From UBA695 sp042691655 (lineage in GTDB: Bacteria; Verrucomicrobiota; Verrucomicrobiia; Chthoniobacterales; Chthoniobacteraceae), in assembly GCA_042691655.1 (NCBI GenBank), contig CP170506.1:4464001-4528000 (forward strand): a DNA stretch of 64,000 nucleotides, read 5' to 3'. Shown here in pieces: positions 19,822 to 29,114 of the stretch. Position numbers and translations under genes: made by a program. The notes beneath the pieces are model-generated. The model was not told where the DNA came from. It was given only the letters and a program-made list of their open reading frames with translations, and ran no database searches. Numbering within the stretch: position 1 is the first letter of the stretch; each line of letters begins with the position of its first letter.

Positions 19822-20960
19822 AAATCGCCCTCATTACCACCGACAATCGGGAGCATCTGAAAGATTACGGTTGTCCAACCCCGTACTTTGGCACTGCCCC
19901 GGAGGCTTTGATCCAGGGCTTTTCGATGTTGCCCGACGTGGAAGTCCATGTCATTTCGTCCATCCGCAAGCCGATGGATTCCCCTAAAATGCTTGCCGAT
20001 AATGTTTGGTACCATCCTATACTTGTGCCAAAAATTGGATGGCTGACAACGGCTTATCAAGGTTGCGCCAGCGCCATCCGCCGCAAACTGCGTGAAATTG
20101 GTCCAGACATCGTTCACGGACAGGGAACCGAAAGAGATTGCGCCATTTGCGCCGTGCTATCCGGTTTTCCAAACGTGCTGACCATCCACGGAAATATGAG
20201 GATCATCGCAAAGCTTAACCATGCGGGCCTGTTTTCCTATACATGGTTGGTAAGCAAGCTGGAAAACTATACCATCCCGCGCTCGGCCGGAGTTGTCTGT
20301 ATTACGAACTACACCCAGGATGCGGTGAAAGATTTGGCCCGGCGGACATGGGTGGTTCCCAACGGCGTCGATGCCCGTTTTTTTTCGATAAATAACACGC
20401 CGAATACCATTCCCAATATCATCGTGGTGGGGAATATTTCGCCCCGGAAAAATCAGATTGATTTTATCCGCTCTCTTGATGTCGTAGCCGCACACCAAAA
20501 ACTACGGCTTTCGTTTTTTGGGGGCCTGAATCGAGCTGACAGCTACGGGATGGAGTTTCTCGATCTTTTGAAGGAACGGCCTTGGTGCCAATACGGCGGT
20601 TTTATTGGAAGAGAGGAACTCAGAGAACAGCTCGCTCATGCGTCGGGCTTGGTCTTGCCATCCATTGAGGACAACTGCCCTATGGTTGTTCTAGAAGCCA
20701 TGGCCGCCGGGGTTCCCGTGGTGGGGCCAAACGTGGGAGGCGTCCCAGATCTGATTCAGGACGGAATCAACGGCCAATTATGCAACCCCCTTGAAGCCGA
20801 GAGTATGCGGCAAACCGTAGAGCGCCTTATCAATGATCGCCCTGGCGTAATTCAACAAGCGATTGCCGCCAAAGCCGATGCTTTGGAACGCTACCATCCG
20901 CGCAACATCGCCCTTCGCCATCTTGAAATCTACCGCGATGTGCTTAAGAGCTCCTCGTAG
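19818..20960 (+). CDS. family 4 glycosyltransferase
   Basis: 380 aa. GT-B glycosyltransferase: N-terminal domain with GQGTERDCAI, C-terminal VVGNISPRKNQIDFIRSL and LPSIEDNCPMVVLEAMAAGVPVVGPNVGG. It overlaps the previous gene by 4 bp, and its last 31 bp overlap the end of the convergent glycosyltransferase gene at 20930. Confidence 0.87.
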   Translation: MKIALITTDNREHLKDYGCPTPYFGTAPEALIQGFSMLPDVEVHVISSIRKPMDSPKMLADNVWYHPILVPKIGWLTTAYQGCASAIRRKLREIGPDIVHGQGTERDCAICAVLSGFPNVLTIHGNMRIIAKLNHAGLFSYTWLVSKLENYTIPRSAGVVCITNYTQDAVKDLARRTWVVPNGVDARFFSINNTPNTIPNIIVVGNISPRKNQIDFIRSLDVVAAHQKLRLSFFGGLNRADSYGMEFLDLLKERPWCQYGGFIGREELREQLAHASGLVLPSIEDNCPMVVLEAMAAGVPVVGPNVGGVPDLIQDGINGQLCNPLEAESMRQTVERLINDRPGVIQQAIAAKADALERYHPRNIALRHLEIYRDVLKSSS

Positions 20961-21937
20961 ATTTTTTTTAATTGCTGAGCAATGTCGATCCATGTAGCCG
21001 GTTGCAAGGACGGCGTAATGGTGGGGGCGGCATCGTAGAAGCGACGGAGATAGGTCGCTGTTTTTGACGGCGAAGTAATCGGGCAATACTCAGCGGATCG
21101 GCCAAACGTTGTGCGGGCCCAAGGGAGGTCGCTTAGCAATAGAGGACATTTACAGGCGGCTGCTTCCAATGCAGAGAGGCTGAGGCTTTCCATTGTGCTC
21201 ATCAGAACAAAACCTCGCGCTTCGCGGTAAATCCGGGCCATTTGCTGGCGGTCGTTGATGGGGCCTTCATAGCGAATCCATGTCGGGTTATGTTTCACCG
21301 CTTGCTGGAAGCGATGATAGTAATCATCTTCTTCGGAATAGGGCTTCCCAATGATCCATAGCGGCGTTTGAGCCACCGCCGCCGCCTCGGCAAGTTCCAG
21401 CACTCGTTTGCGTTCTGTAACAGTGGCCGTACAAATCAGCCATTTTCCACGTTCGCGGGGCGGTTCATCAAAAAAGGGCTTTTCAACCCCATTGGGCACC
21501 ACTTTCACCTTGGCTGGGTTAGCTCCAAACAAATACTCCATCAAATGCCCCTCCCAGGAGGTCAGGGCAATGATCCCATCGGCGCTCCCGTATACGGCGG
21601 TGGCTAAGTGGGACGAGTAAATGGAAGGCAGGAGAACTCCCAGACTCTTCATAGCCCATCGATAGCACCAGTGCTTCCACGCAGGCCGCGATCCCTGGCC
21701 CGTCAGTAGTTCGGAAAGCACAACTTTTATTCCCTTTTCATGGGCCATGCGCAACGTAGTGACGCTGGGCCGCCCAAAATATTGAATAATATCTCCCGTT
21801 TGATGTTCATCCCACCAGCGCACGTACTCAACTTCGACACCGATTGCCTCCAGCGCGGCTTTGGTTTGCTCAATCTGGGTCTGCAAACCGCCATGGGCCA
21901 AAAAGAAAGGTGTACTATGGCTAAGCAGAATCTTCAT
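20930..21937 (-). CDS. family 4 glycosyltransferase
   Basis: 335 aa, on the strand opposite to its neighbours. GT-B features: N-terminal STPFFLAHGGLQTQIEQT, central VVPNGVEKPF, and C-terminal GFVLMSTMESLSLSALEAAACKCPLLLSD. The gene is tail-to-tail with the preceding GT4 gene with a 31-bp overlap, so transcription of the two can interfere. Confidence 0.85.
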   Translation of the reverse strand: MKILLSHSTPFFLAHGGLQTQIEQTKAALEAIGVEVEYVRWWDEHQTGDIIQYFGRPSVTTLRMAHEKGIKVVLSELLTGQGSRPAWKHWCYRWAMKSLGVLLPSIYSSHLATAVYGSADGIIALTSWEGHLMEYLFGANPAKVKVVPNGVEKPFFDEPPRERGKWLICTATVTERKRVLELAEAAAVAQTPLWIIGKPYSEEDDYYHRFQQAVKHNPTWIRYEGPINDRQQMARIYREARGFVLMSTMESLSLSALEAAACKCPLLLSDLPWARTTFGRSAEYCPITSPSKTATYLRRFYDAAPTITPSLQPATWIDIAQQLKKIYEELLSTSR

Positions 21938-22215
21938 ATTCGCTGGAAATCTGAACTGGATTTTATTTTTTCAACGTTGGCAAGATTTCAGGGAGACAAC
22001 AAGCATGAACTTGGAATACCCCCGGAATGCGCATCTTCACTCCGCGGGTCATTCAATGCATCGGCGGCTATGCCCAAATAGTGCCAGTCCGACGCGGACC
22101 GGAGGACCGGACCGTTCGTTACAGTCAGTAATGACAAATAGAGGGAAATCTGCGAGAATGATGCTCCTCATGATTCTCTTTTAAGCTGGCGTTTAGTCCA
22201 AATTTCTAAAGATAT
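21938..22215. other. divergent intergenic region in the polysaccharide locus
   Basis: 278 bp between two divergent genes without a supported ORF. It is A/T-rich next to the minus-strand gene, and holds a GC-rich direct repeat (CGGACCGGAGGACCGGACCG) near 22100. An imperfect hairpin with a T4 tail lies at about 22154-22182 (GAGAATgATG / CATgATTCTC) and could act as a leader or attenuator for the gene at 22216. Promoters for both genes must lie here, but none is clear by eye. Confidence 0.4.
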
Positions 22216-24111
22216 ATGCCTCAATCCATTCAATTACTGGCAATCTGGATTTTTCTTTGCGCCTACCTAAACGTCGCGGGCTGGGTCCTCTCCGCCTTTC
22301 ATGCCCTCGATTTCCGGGGTTACTTAATCACATTACTCCTTGGGACGGTGGGAGTCGTTGCCTTCTTTGTAAAGTATGGGAGGCCTTTGAAGCCTGTTCG
22401 CTGGAATCATTTAAAGTGGCGCTACCGCCACGCGCTGCCGCTCTGCTTCCTGGTCCTCGCAATCCTGATATTTCTCGGCGGGGCCCTTTACGCGCCCTGT
22501 AACTACGATGCCCTGAGCTACCGGATTCCCCGGATCTGCCATTGGCTCGACCAACATGGCTGGCACTGGATCGACGCAGCCGGCGTGCGAATGAATACCC
22601 GGGCCACGGGGTTTGAATGGATTATGGCGCCGTTGCTCGCCTTGACGGGTTCGGTACGCCTGATCTTCCTGATTAACTTCTCCGCTTTCCTCTTCCTGCC
22701 TGGGCTTATTTTCCAGACGCTCCGTTTCCTGGGAGTGCGCCAACGGGTGGCGTGGAACTGGATGTGGGTCCTGCCGACAGCTTACATTTATGCTCTGCAG
22801 GCGGGCAGCGCGGGCAATGACGCCATCGCGGCGACCTACTTTCTGGCCTCCATTGGGTTTGCTTTCAAAGCCCGGGCCTCCGGCAAGCTGGCGCCCTTAT
22901 TCGTTTCCATGCTAGCCATCGCGCTAGTTACGGGTTCAAAAACCTCCAACGCTCCCCTGGCTTTGCCTTGGCTGGTTGCCGTCTGGCCCGCACTTCGCCT
23001 GCTTTGGAAGCAAAAGTTGCTAGCGTCGCTCTGCATCGTTCTCGCCGCGGGAGCCTCGTTTCTCCCCACGGCTGTGCTCAACTACCGCCAATGCAAGGAT
23101 TGGACAGGCCTTTCGCTTGAATCCACTTACTTTAAGAATCTTGGCCACGCCGCTTTGATCGGCAATACCATCCAGCTCGCCAGTCAAAATCTGATCCCCC
23201 CCCTGTTTCCCAAGCCCAAAGAACTGGAGCACGCCATCGTCCAATCCATCCCGGAGCCGTTACGGAGTAAATTGAAAGCTGGCTTTGAGGGCCATTTTGA
23301 TCTTTCGCTGGGGGAGCTCCAAATCGAAGAATTCGCGGGGATCGGCTTCGGGATTGGCATTTTGTCCCTCTTTGCCTTCGGATATTCCTGCGCGACCCGG
23401 CGGGAATACGCAGGTCAGGCCAACCTTTGCAGAACCAACCGGGATGCACTTCTCATGGCAATCGCGACCTGGATTGCGTTTGCCGTCTTGCTGGACAAAT
23501 CTTACATCAGCGTTTTCAGCCGGGTCAGCGCGGCCTACTACCCACTCTTGTTTCTGCCGCTGCTCGGGGCTGCCTCGGCGGAACGGCTGGTGCGCACCAA
23601 AGCATGGAAATCCATCGCCGTCTTCGCGGCATGCACGTCCATGTTTGTGGTCATCGTGACCCCGGCTCGCCCGTTGTGGCCCGCCCAAACCGTTCTCGCG
23701 GCCCTTGAGAGCCATTTTTCGAATGGCTTAACCCAAAGGGCCCTGAGCGTTTATCAGGTTTATCGTTTGCGCCCGCAGGCTCTTTGGCCCGCGCTCCAGC
23801 AAATTCCGGCCGGGGTTGATACCGTTGGCTTTGTCTCAACGGGCGACGATGTCGAAGGCAGCTTGTGGCTTCCCTATGGGAAACTTCATCTCCGGAACAT
23901 CAGCCTTAAGACCCCCCTGGAAAATCGGGATTTCGAATATGTCTTGATTGTCCCCCTCGGTCTTTCCCTGCGTTGGAATATGACCATGGAACAGTGGCTC
24001 GCCTGCTACCAGGCCGAAGTTGTCGCCACGCCCAAGGTACACCTGAAAATCGCCCGCGGCGATGAGACGCTCTACTTGGTCAAATTCACCAAAGGGAAAA
24101 ACCGGGAATAG
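22216..24111 (+). CDS. large polytopic membrane protein, ArnT/GT39-like glycosyltransferase candidate
   Basis: 631 aa, about 11-12 membrane helices followed by a C-terminal soluble part of about 150 residues. The loop after the second or third helix (APCNYDALSYRIPRICHWLDQHG) resembles the acidic first periplasmic loop of GT-C enzymes that use polyprenyl-phosphate sugars. Next to it, convergently, lies a GtrB-like gene that could supply such a donor. The GT-C identification is inference. Confidence 0.6.
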   Translation: MPQSIQLLAIWIFLCAYLNVAGWVLSAFHALDFRGYLITLLLGTVGVVAFFVKYGRPLKPVRWNHLKWRYRHALPLCFLVLAILIFLGGALYAPCNYDALSYRIPRICHWLDQHGWHWIDAAGVRMNTRATGFEWIMAPLLALTGSVRLIFLINFSAFLFLPGLIFQTLRFLGVRQRVAWNWMWVLPTAYIYALQAGSAGNDAIAATYFLASIGFAFKARASGKLAPLFVSMLAIALVTGSKTSNAPLALPWLVAVWPALRLLWKQKLLASLCIVLAAGASFLPTAVLNYRQCKDWTGLSLESTYFKNLGHAALIGNTIQLASQNLIPPLFPKPKELEHAIVQSIPEPLRSKLKAGFEGHFDLSLGELQIEEFAGIGFGIGILSLFAFGYSCATRREYAGQANLCRTNRDALLMAIATWIAFAVLLDKSYISVFSRVSAAYYPLLFLPLLGAASAERLVRTKAWKSIAVFAACTSMFVVIVTPARPLWPAQTVLAALESHFSNGLTQRALSVYQVYRLRPQALWPALQQIPAGVDTVGFVSTGDDVEGSLWLPYGKLHLRNISLKTPLENRDFEYVLIVPLGLSLRWNMTMEQWLACYQAEVVATPKVHLKIARGDETLYLVKFTKGKNRE

Positions 24112-24152
24112 CCCCCCATCGGCCGCAACAGCGGCCACCGCCCCGCATCCGG

Positions 24153-25073
24153 TCAGTGGCGGAAATTACGGATTCGCAGGAAAAACTGTTCCCGGCTATG
24201 GCGAACAAGGGTGTCCAACACAACCGCGCACATGAAGCTCAGCGCGGAAAGAAGCGTTAACCCCGTGGCCAAAACAGCCAGCGGCAGGCGATAGACATAG
24301 CGGTAGCAAATATAATCCCTCACCGGGAAGAACCCGGCCAGCATCGCCAGGGCAAATAGGACCAGGCTGATGACGGAGAAAAACAGCAGCGGCTTGTAAT
24401 CCTTGATGACCAGCAGAATCTCCCGCAGCACCCGAAAGCCGTCTTTCACCGTATTGAGCTTGGAAAACGATCCCTCCGGACGGCTCCGGAAATCAATGTC
24501 CACATCGAGTTGATAGAACCCCTTGTCAATGGTCTGCAAAGCAAGCTCGGTCTCGACTTCAAAGCCAGAGGAAAGAATAGGGATATTGCGGTAAAAAAAC
24601 CGGGTAAAAAGCCGGTACCCCGAAAACAAGTCCCCCACGGGAGCACAAAAAACGGTTTCAATAAAAGAGGCCAGCAGGTTATTGCCCCAGGTATGCGTGG
24701 TCACGAAGGCCGCCTGATCTTTGCTCACACGCCGGCCCACCACCGTATCCCCGCTTTGGGTCTGGATCGCATCGATCAGCTTGGGGGCTTCCTCCGCCGG
24801 GTAAGTGTCGTCGCCGTCGACCATGATCAAGTAATCGGTATCGGCTTCCATAAAGAGCCGTTGCACCGCATAGCCTTTTCCCTTCCGGGGCTCCTGGATC
24901 ACATCGGCTCCCCCGGCTTTTGCAATGACCCCGGTGTCATCCGTGCTTGCGTTATCAATAATCAGAATCCTGGCTTCAGGGAAAACCCGGCGAAAGTCAC
25001 TCACCACTTTTCCAATGGTAAGGGCCTCATTGTAACAAGGGATACCGATCGTGAGAGATGGCGCTGGTTTCAT
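24153..25073 (-). CDS. family 2 glycosyltransferase of the dolichol-phosphate mannosyltransferase / GtrB type
   Basis: 306 aa. Cytoplasmic GT-A domain with IGIPCYNEALTIGKVV, IIDNASTDDT, MVDGDDTYPAEE and VVGRR, followed by two C-terminal membrane helices (PLLFFSVISLVLFALAMLAGF and LAVLATGLTLLSALSFMCAVVL). Such enzymes put a sugar onto undecaprenyl phosphate at the inner membrane. It ends 41 bp from the convergent GT-C-like gene. Confidence 0.85.
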   Translation of the reverse strand: MKPAPSLTIGIPCYNEALTIGKVVSDFRRVFPEARILIIDNASTDDTGVIAKAGGADVIQEPRKGKGYAVQRLFMEADTDYLIMVDGDDTYPAEEAPKLIDAIQTQSGDTVVGRRVSKDQAAFVTTHTWGNNLLASFIETVFCAPVGDLFSGYRLFTRFFYRNIPILSSGFEVETELALQTIDKGFYQLDVDIDFRSRPEGSFSKLNTVKDGFRVLREILLVIKDYKPLLFFSVISLVLFALAMLAGFFPVRDYICYRYVYRLPLAVLATGLTLLSALSFMCAVVLDTLVRHSREQFFLRIRNFRH

Positions 25074-25265
25074 AGGAATAACTGAATAACAGGAGAGCTG
25101 CGGCGGGCTTGAATTCCCGCGAACGTAATGCAGAACTCAAGCAAAGGGAACGAATTTCTGGGTCTCCAACGGACTCCTTGCAGGGAGCTTGGTCGCTTGA
25201 GAATAATAAAAGCGCGAATACGTAATTTTTCCTCCCATGCCCCTCCTGATAGTGCTACTACTTAT

Positions 25266-26924
25266 ATGCCCCTCTCGATGAAGATATCGATCGTCACCCC
25301 TAGTCATAAGCAACTTGAGTGGTTGAAACTCTGCACGGCATCGGTAGCCGATCAACAAGGCGTTGCTTTCGAGCATATCATTCAGGACGCCTGTTCGGGG
25401 CAGGAGCTCACCGATTGGGTGCAGATCCATACGCATACCAAGCTTTTCGTGGAGAGAGACTCGGGCATGTACGACGCGATCAACCGCGGGTTTCTCAAAG
25501 CCACTGGAGACATCGTCGCCTGGCTCAACTGCGATGAACAGTATCTGCCCGGTGCTCTGGCAAAAGTGGCCGCCTTTTTTGAGCAACATCCCAATGTCGA
25601 CGTGTTGTTTGGGGACGTCGTCCTTTTGGGCGAAAATGGAGCTCTGCTTTCCTACCGGCGTGCCATTCCGCCCTCCCTGCTGCATATCCAGCTCTCGCAT
25701 CTCAACACCCTCTCGTGCGGCACCTTCATCCGCCGTTCGGTCATCGAACAGGGGTTCCTGTTGGATACGGAATGGAAAACCATCGCCGATGCCGTCTGGG
25801 TGGCCAGCATGATCAAGGGAAAGCTGCGGATGGCGGTATTACCAGAGCCGCTTGCCGCGTTCACCATCACGACAGGAAATCTCGGTCAGAGCAGCCTGGC
25901 CTTCAAGGAAAGCGAAAAATGGCAGCGCCGGTCATTTTCTCGTTGGGCGCTGGGGCTCAAGGGCCCGGTCATTTTCTGGCATCGCATCCGCAAGTTCATC
26001 CATGGCGCCTACGCCGTCAGGAATTTCAGCACGGAAGTCTACACCCATTCGTCGCCCCTCCAGCGCGCCAAGGTTTCCTCCAAGCATTTGACATTTGCAT
26101 GGAAAAAAGCCCAGCCCCAGCAGGGAGCCGCCTCGTCGTGGCTCAAACCCCTCGACAAGCTTCGCCAGTTCGTGGGCATCAACGAATCCCTGCGCATGAG
26201 GCATTCCCCCGCGCTTCCGTTCAGCTTTTACCACCCTCCGCGCTGGCCATGGATCTATTGTTTGCTGATCCCGATTTTATTAACGCTTCTCATCCTGTTT
26301 CTTGAGAAGGAAACCTCCACGGCCATTGTTGTGGCGCCGATGCTCTCAACGAGCTTAATGCTGGCGCTCTCGTTTGTGCTTGAGCCGTTGCAGCTGGTTC
26401 CCTTTGCCCTCGCGTTTACCGGAGCCATTTTCTACTCGCTCCAGTACATGGCGTCATTCGACGGCAGCCGGGAGGCATGGATTCGACTGGGATTGCGAAT
26501 GATCAGCTTTGTATTTACCGGAATGCTGGCCATTCTTTTCAGCAAATCCCGGTGCGAAGCCAAGGCGCGCCAGGATCAGACCATGGACATTCTGGTCACC
26601 ATGCCGATGCCGGTGGTCATCTCTGACGCCATGGGGGCCATCATCTTTGCCAACGACGAAGCCGTGGATTTCCTAAAAATCCCCCGGGGAGAGCTGGTGG
26701 GGAAATCTTACGCAAAATTATTCATGCCCCACCATGACGAGGGAACGGCCATGCGGGATTACATCCAATTATTCCAGGCTGCCCCCAAGGTTCGCAATGC
26801 AGACCTTGCGCGCAAACGCACCCTCTGTATAGAACGCAATCAGGAAATGCAAAGTGTGGACGGCCGCTTTATCTGCCTTGGAGAAGGCAAGGCACGGTAT
26901 ATGATTACCGTGGTGAACGCATAA
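25266..26924 (+). CDS. glycosyltransferase family 2 - transmembrane - PAS fusion protein
   Basis: 552 aa from ATG 25266 (ATG 25278 is an equally good start directly before KISIVTPSHKQ; an open extension to 25128 has no family features). Residues about 5-220 are a WcaA-like GT2 domain (VERDSGMYDAINRG, WLNCDEQYL, SCGTFIRRS). Residues about 326-430 hold roughly four membrane helices. Residues about 440-545 form a PAS domain (VVISDAMGAIIFANDEAVDFL, ELVGKSYAKLF). No kinase, cyclase or HTH output follows. A glycosyltransferase tied to a sensor domain on one chain is unusual; the PAS may control its activity. Confidence 0.8.
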   Translation: MPLSMKISIVTPSHKQLEWLKLCTASVADQQGVAFEHIIQDACSGQELTDWVQIHTHTKLFVERDSGMYDAINRGFLKATGDIVAWLNCDEQYLPGALAKVAAFFEQHPNVDVLFGDVVLLGENGALLSYRRAIPPSLLHIQLSHLNTLSCGTFIRRSVIEQGFLLDTEWKTIADAVWVASMIKGKLRMAVLPEPLAAFTITTGNLGQSSLAFKESEKWQRRSFSRWALGLKGPVIFWHRIRKFIHGAYAVRNFSTEVYTHSSPLQRAKVSSKHLTFAWKKAQPQQGAASSWLKPLDKLRQFVGINESLRMRHSPALPFSFYHPPRWPWIYCLLIPILLTLLILFLEKETSTAIVVAPMLSTSLMLALSFVLEPLQLVPFALAFTGAIFYSLQYMASFDGSREAWIRLGLRMISFVFTGMLAILFSKSRCEAKARQDQTMDILVTMPMPVVISDAMGAIIFANDEAVDFLKIPRGELVGKSYAKLFMPHHDEGTAMRDYIQLFQAAPKVRNADLARKRTLCIERNQEMQSVDGRFICLGEGKARYMITVVNA

Positions 26925-26930
26925 CCCCCC

Positions 26931-28142
26931 TTACCGGCGAGCCTGCCAAGACCGATCCATTGCTGCTGTGAGGCCGAGATCAATCTGCTCTTCCAGCTTT
27001 TGGATTCTTTGGCGGAGTTGCTGACGAACAGTCGCTTCATTGCCAAGGATTTCTTCGATAACCCCGGCGGCCCATTGCGGGCTCCATGCTTTGATAGACC
27101 GAGTCCAATCGGGCCGGCCTACATGTTGAAACGCCCCCTGGAATTTAGGTTGATAGCTCAATCCGATGGTCGGAACTCCCGATATTAATGAAAAGATGCA
27201 GGCGTGCATCCGACAGCCGATAAATGCCCGAAGTTCTTGGAAATTCCCCAGGTAATCTTTGAGACATTCCCCGCAACTGATCTGAACCACGGGCACCCCC
27301 TTGGCCTCTAGAATATTGTGGAGTTTTTGCGCCACTACGCCGTCATCATCATCTTTGGTCAACGTCACTTGAGAAAATACGTAGATTTTCTCCCCTGTTT
27401 TCCGATGATATTCCACCCCTACCTGAACCAGCTTGGCAAGATACTCATCAACCATTTCGGGGGTCGTTTGCATCGCAAAGCGAAAATCGACAGGAGCAAT
27501 GCCAAGCCCCCGGGGAGGGGAAAGCGGCTCTGGAAACCACTCGGGGCAAAATCGTCGAAGCCCAAAAACAATGTCAGGGATCAACATGGATTTTCCGCCA
27601 AATCCCATGGACTCCAGCAAGTCGAGTGAAGACTGGTCCCGCGGAGTTACCACTGGCAACTTAGAAGCCAGCTTACGAATAATCCAGATATCCAGCGGTT
27701 TGGTAATGGGTCCAAAACTTTGGGGAAATTGCAAAACCGGTTTACCTGTGCTCAATGCCTCGAAAGCATTGATGCAGTGGACCCAAAGATTACGGCTAAC
27801 TGTGGGAGTTAACGAAGAATACAAATACCCCCCCCCGCAAATCGTATAAAAATCACATCCGTCAAACTCCCGATCATCCTCACCCCGCTTTTCCATGCGC
27901 CGCTCAAGCCAATCCGTTAGAGGCGTAGTTAGCCTCCGGATTCTGCTGCCTTCGGGAGGAATCCCTACCACTGAGCGAATCGATTCGTTCTTCCATATCT
28001 GCCTGTTCTGTGCAAAGTGGTGAGAAAAGATTCGGGTTTCGGCACCGGGAAACTGCCTGGAGAGCCAAACACGTTGAGCTTCCACAATAGCCTGATCCCC
28101 AAGATTTCGCCCGTCATAAACATTTAGAATCCCGATACGCAT
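26931..28142 (-). CDS. polysaccharide pyruvyl transferase family protein
   Basis: 403 aa from ATG 28142 (GGTGGA about 12 nt upstream serves as ribosome site); 31 more residues are open upstream but overlap the divergent gene. N-terminal RIGILNVYDGRNLGDQAIVEA and the C-terminal GCRMHACIFSLISGVPTIGLSYQPK are hallmarks of CsaB/WcaK-type transferases that add pyruvate ketals from PEP to surface sugars. Suggests the glycan carries acidic pyruvyl groups. Confidence 0.88.
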   Translation of the reverse strand: MRIGILNVYDGRNLGDQAIVEAQRVWLSRQFPGAETRIFSHHFAQNRQIWKNESIRSVVGIPPEGSRIRRLTTPLTDWLERRMEKRGEDDREFDGCDFYTICGGGYLYSSLTPTVSRNLWVHCINAFEALSTGKPVLQFPQSFGPITKPLDIWIIRKLASKLPVVTPRDQSSLDLLESMGFGGKSMLIPDIVFGLRRFCPEWFPEPLSPPRGLGIAPVDFRFAMQTTPEMVDEYLAKLVQVGVEYHRKTGEKIYVFSQVTLTKDDDDGVVAQKLHNILEAKGVPVVQISCGECLKDYLGNFQELRAFIGCRMHACIFSLISGVPTIGLSYQPKFQGAFQHVGRPDWTRSIKAWSPQWAAGVIEEILGNEATVRQQLRQRIQKLEEQIDLGLTAAMDRSWQARR

Positions 28143-29111
28143 ATGGGTTTGTTTCCACCAACTAAAGCGCCAAGATTGCGTGTTATCGTGCCCTGTTTCA
28201 ACACGAAAAGCACGCTCAAACAACTCCTGGGGCATCTGGCAAGGCTGCCCGATTTAGCCCTGTCTGAAGTCTTGGTTGTAGATGACGGTTCATCCGATGG
28301 AACGGCCCGGATGATTGCTGAAGAATATCCCTCGGTGCAAGTAGTTTCGGGCAACGGCCAACTCTTGTGGACCGGCGCCATCCGCAAGGGAATGGAGCGG
28401 GCCTTGGAGGAAGATGCCCAGTTTATTTTTTGGCTCAATCATGATTGCCGACCGGAACCCGGGGCTTTTAACAAAGTGCTTGAAGTGTTGAACAACCCCC
28501 AGGTTGGCGTGGTTTCGGGTTGGTGCCGGATCGCGGGGTACCCCGATTACCCGGTCAACCCCGGATTCAAGAACTTCCAGCCTCTGCAAATGGATTCAAC
28601 CGCTGGGGAAACGGTTTGCGCCGATGGCACCAACGGAAATTTTGTCGGCTTCCGCGCCGACGCGGTTTGCAAAATCGGGCTGCCTGATGCCAAACATCAC
28701 CCCCACTATGGTGATGGGCCGTATACACTGCGCTTCAGCCGCGCAGGCTTTCAAGTATTGATATGCAAAGCGGCTAGGGCCGATCTGGATTACGAACTGG
28801 AGCGCCGCCTGCCTCCCTTCTGGCGGGTGGCCGTAAGCAACCGCTCCGTTTCCTGGTGGTTGCGTTATTACTTCGGCTCTTTCAAGTCGCAATATAACCT
28901 AACCTACAGGTGGTTTGATTCGTTGCATTTGCGAGGGATGTTTGCCCTCCTCTCCTATCCCAAAGTTGAACTTCAGGTTCTAATTGGGATTCTTTGCGGA
29001 GGAATCGCCCGGAGCAAAAACGGAGTAGAGACCATGCGCGAGCGCTGCCTCCACCGGTTCAGAACTCGCTGGCCCGAAGAAAAACTGGTTTTGGAACTCA
29101 AAGAGCTTTGA
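28143..29111 (+). CDS. family 2 glycosyltransferase (rhamnosyl/galactofuranosyl-transferase-like)
   Basis: 322 aa. GT-A motifs RVIVPCFNTKSTLKQL, VVDDGSSDGTARM and FWLNHDCRPEPG; the NHD-type acidic motif and CADGTNGNFVGF segment fit the GT2 group that includes rhamnosyl- and galactofuranosyltransferases. ATG 28143 touches the start of the divergent pyruvyl transferase (28142) with no gap and has no clear ribosome site; a TTG at 28176 just before RVIVPCF is an alternative start. Confidence 0.82.
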   Translation: MGLFPPTKAPRLRVIVPCFNTKSTLKQLLGHLARLPDLALSEVLVVDDGSSDGTARMIAEEYPSVQVVSGNGQLLWTGAIRKGMERALEEDAQFIFWLNHDCRPEPGAFNKVLEVLNNPQVGVVSGWCRIAGYPDYPVNPGFKNFQPLQMDSTAGETVCADGTNGNFVGFRADAVCKIGLPDAKHHPHYGDGPYTLRFSRAGFQVLICKAARADLDYELERRLPPFWRVAVSNRSVSWWLRYYFGSFKSQYNLTYRWFDSLHLRGMFALLSYPKVELQVLIGILCGGIARSKNGVETMRERCLHRFRTRWPEEKLVLELKEL

Positions 29112-29114
29112 CCT

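Noticed and set aside
21740..22184. Plus-strand frames of about 110 codons in the gap before 22216
   Set aside because: They overlap the start of the minus-strand GT4 gene and have no recognisable domain or ribosome site.
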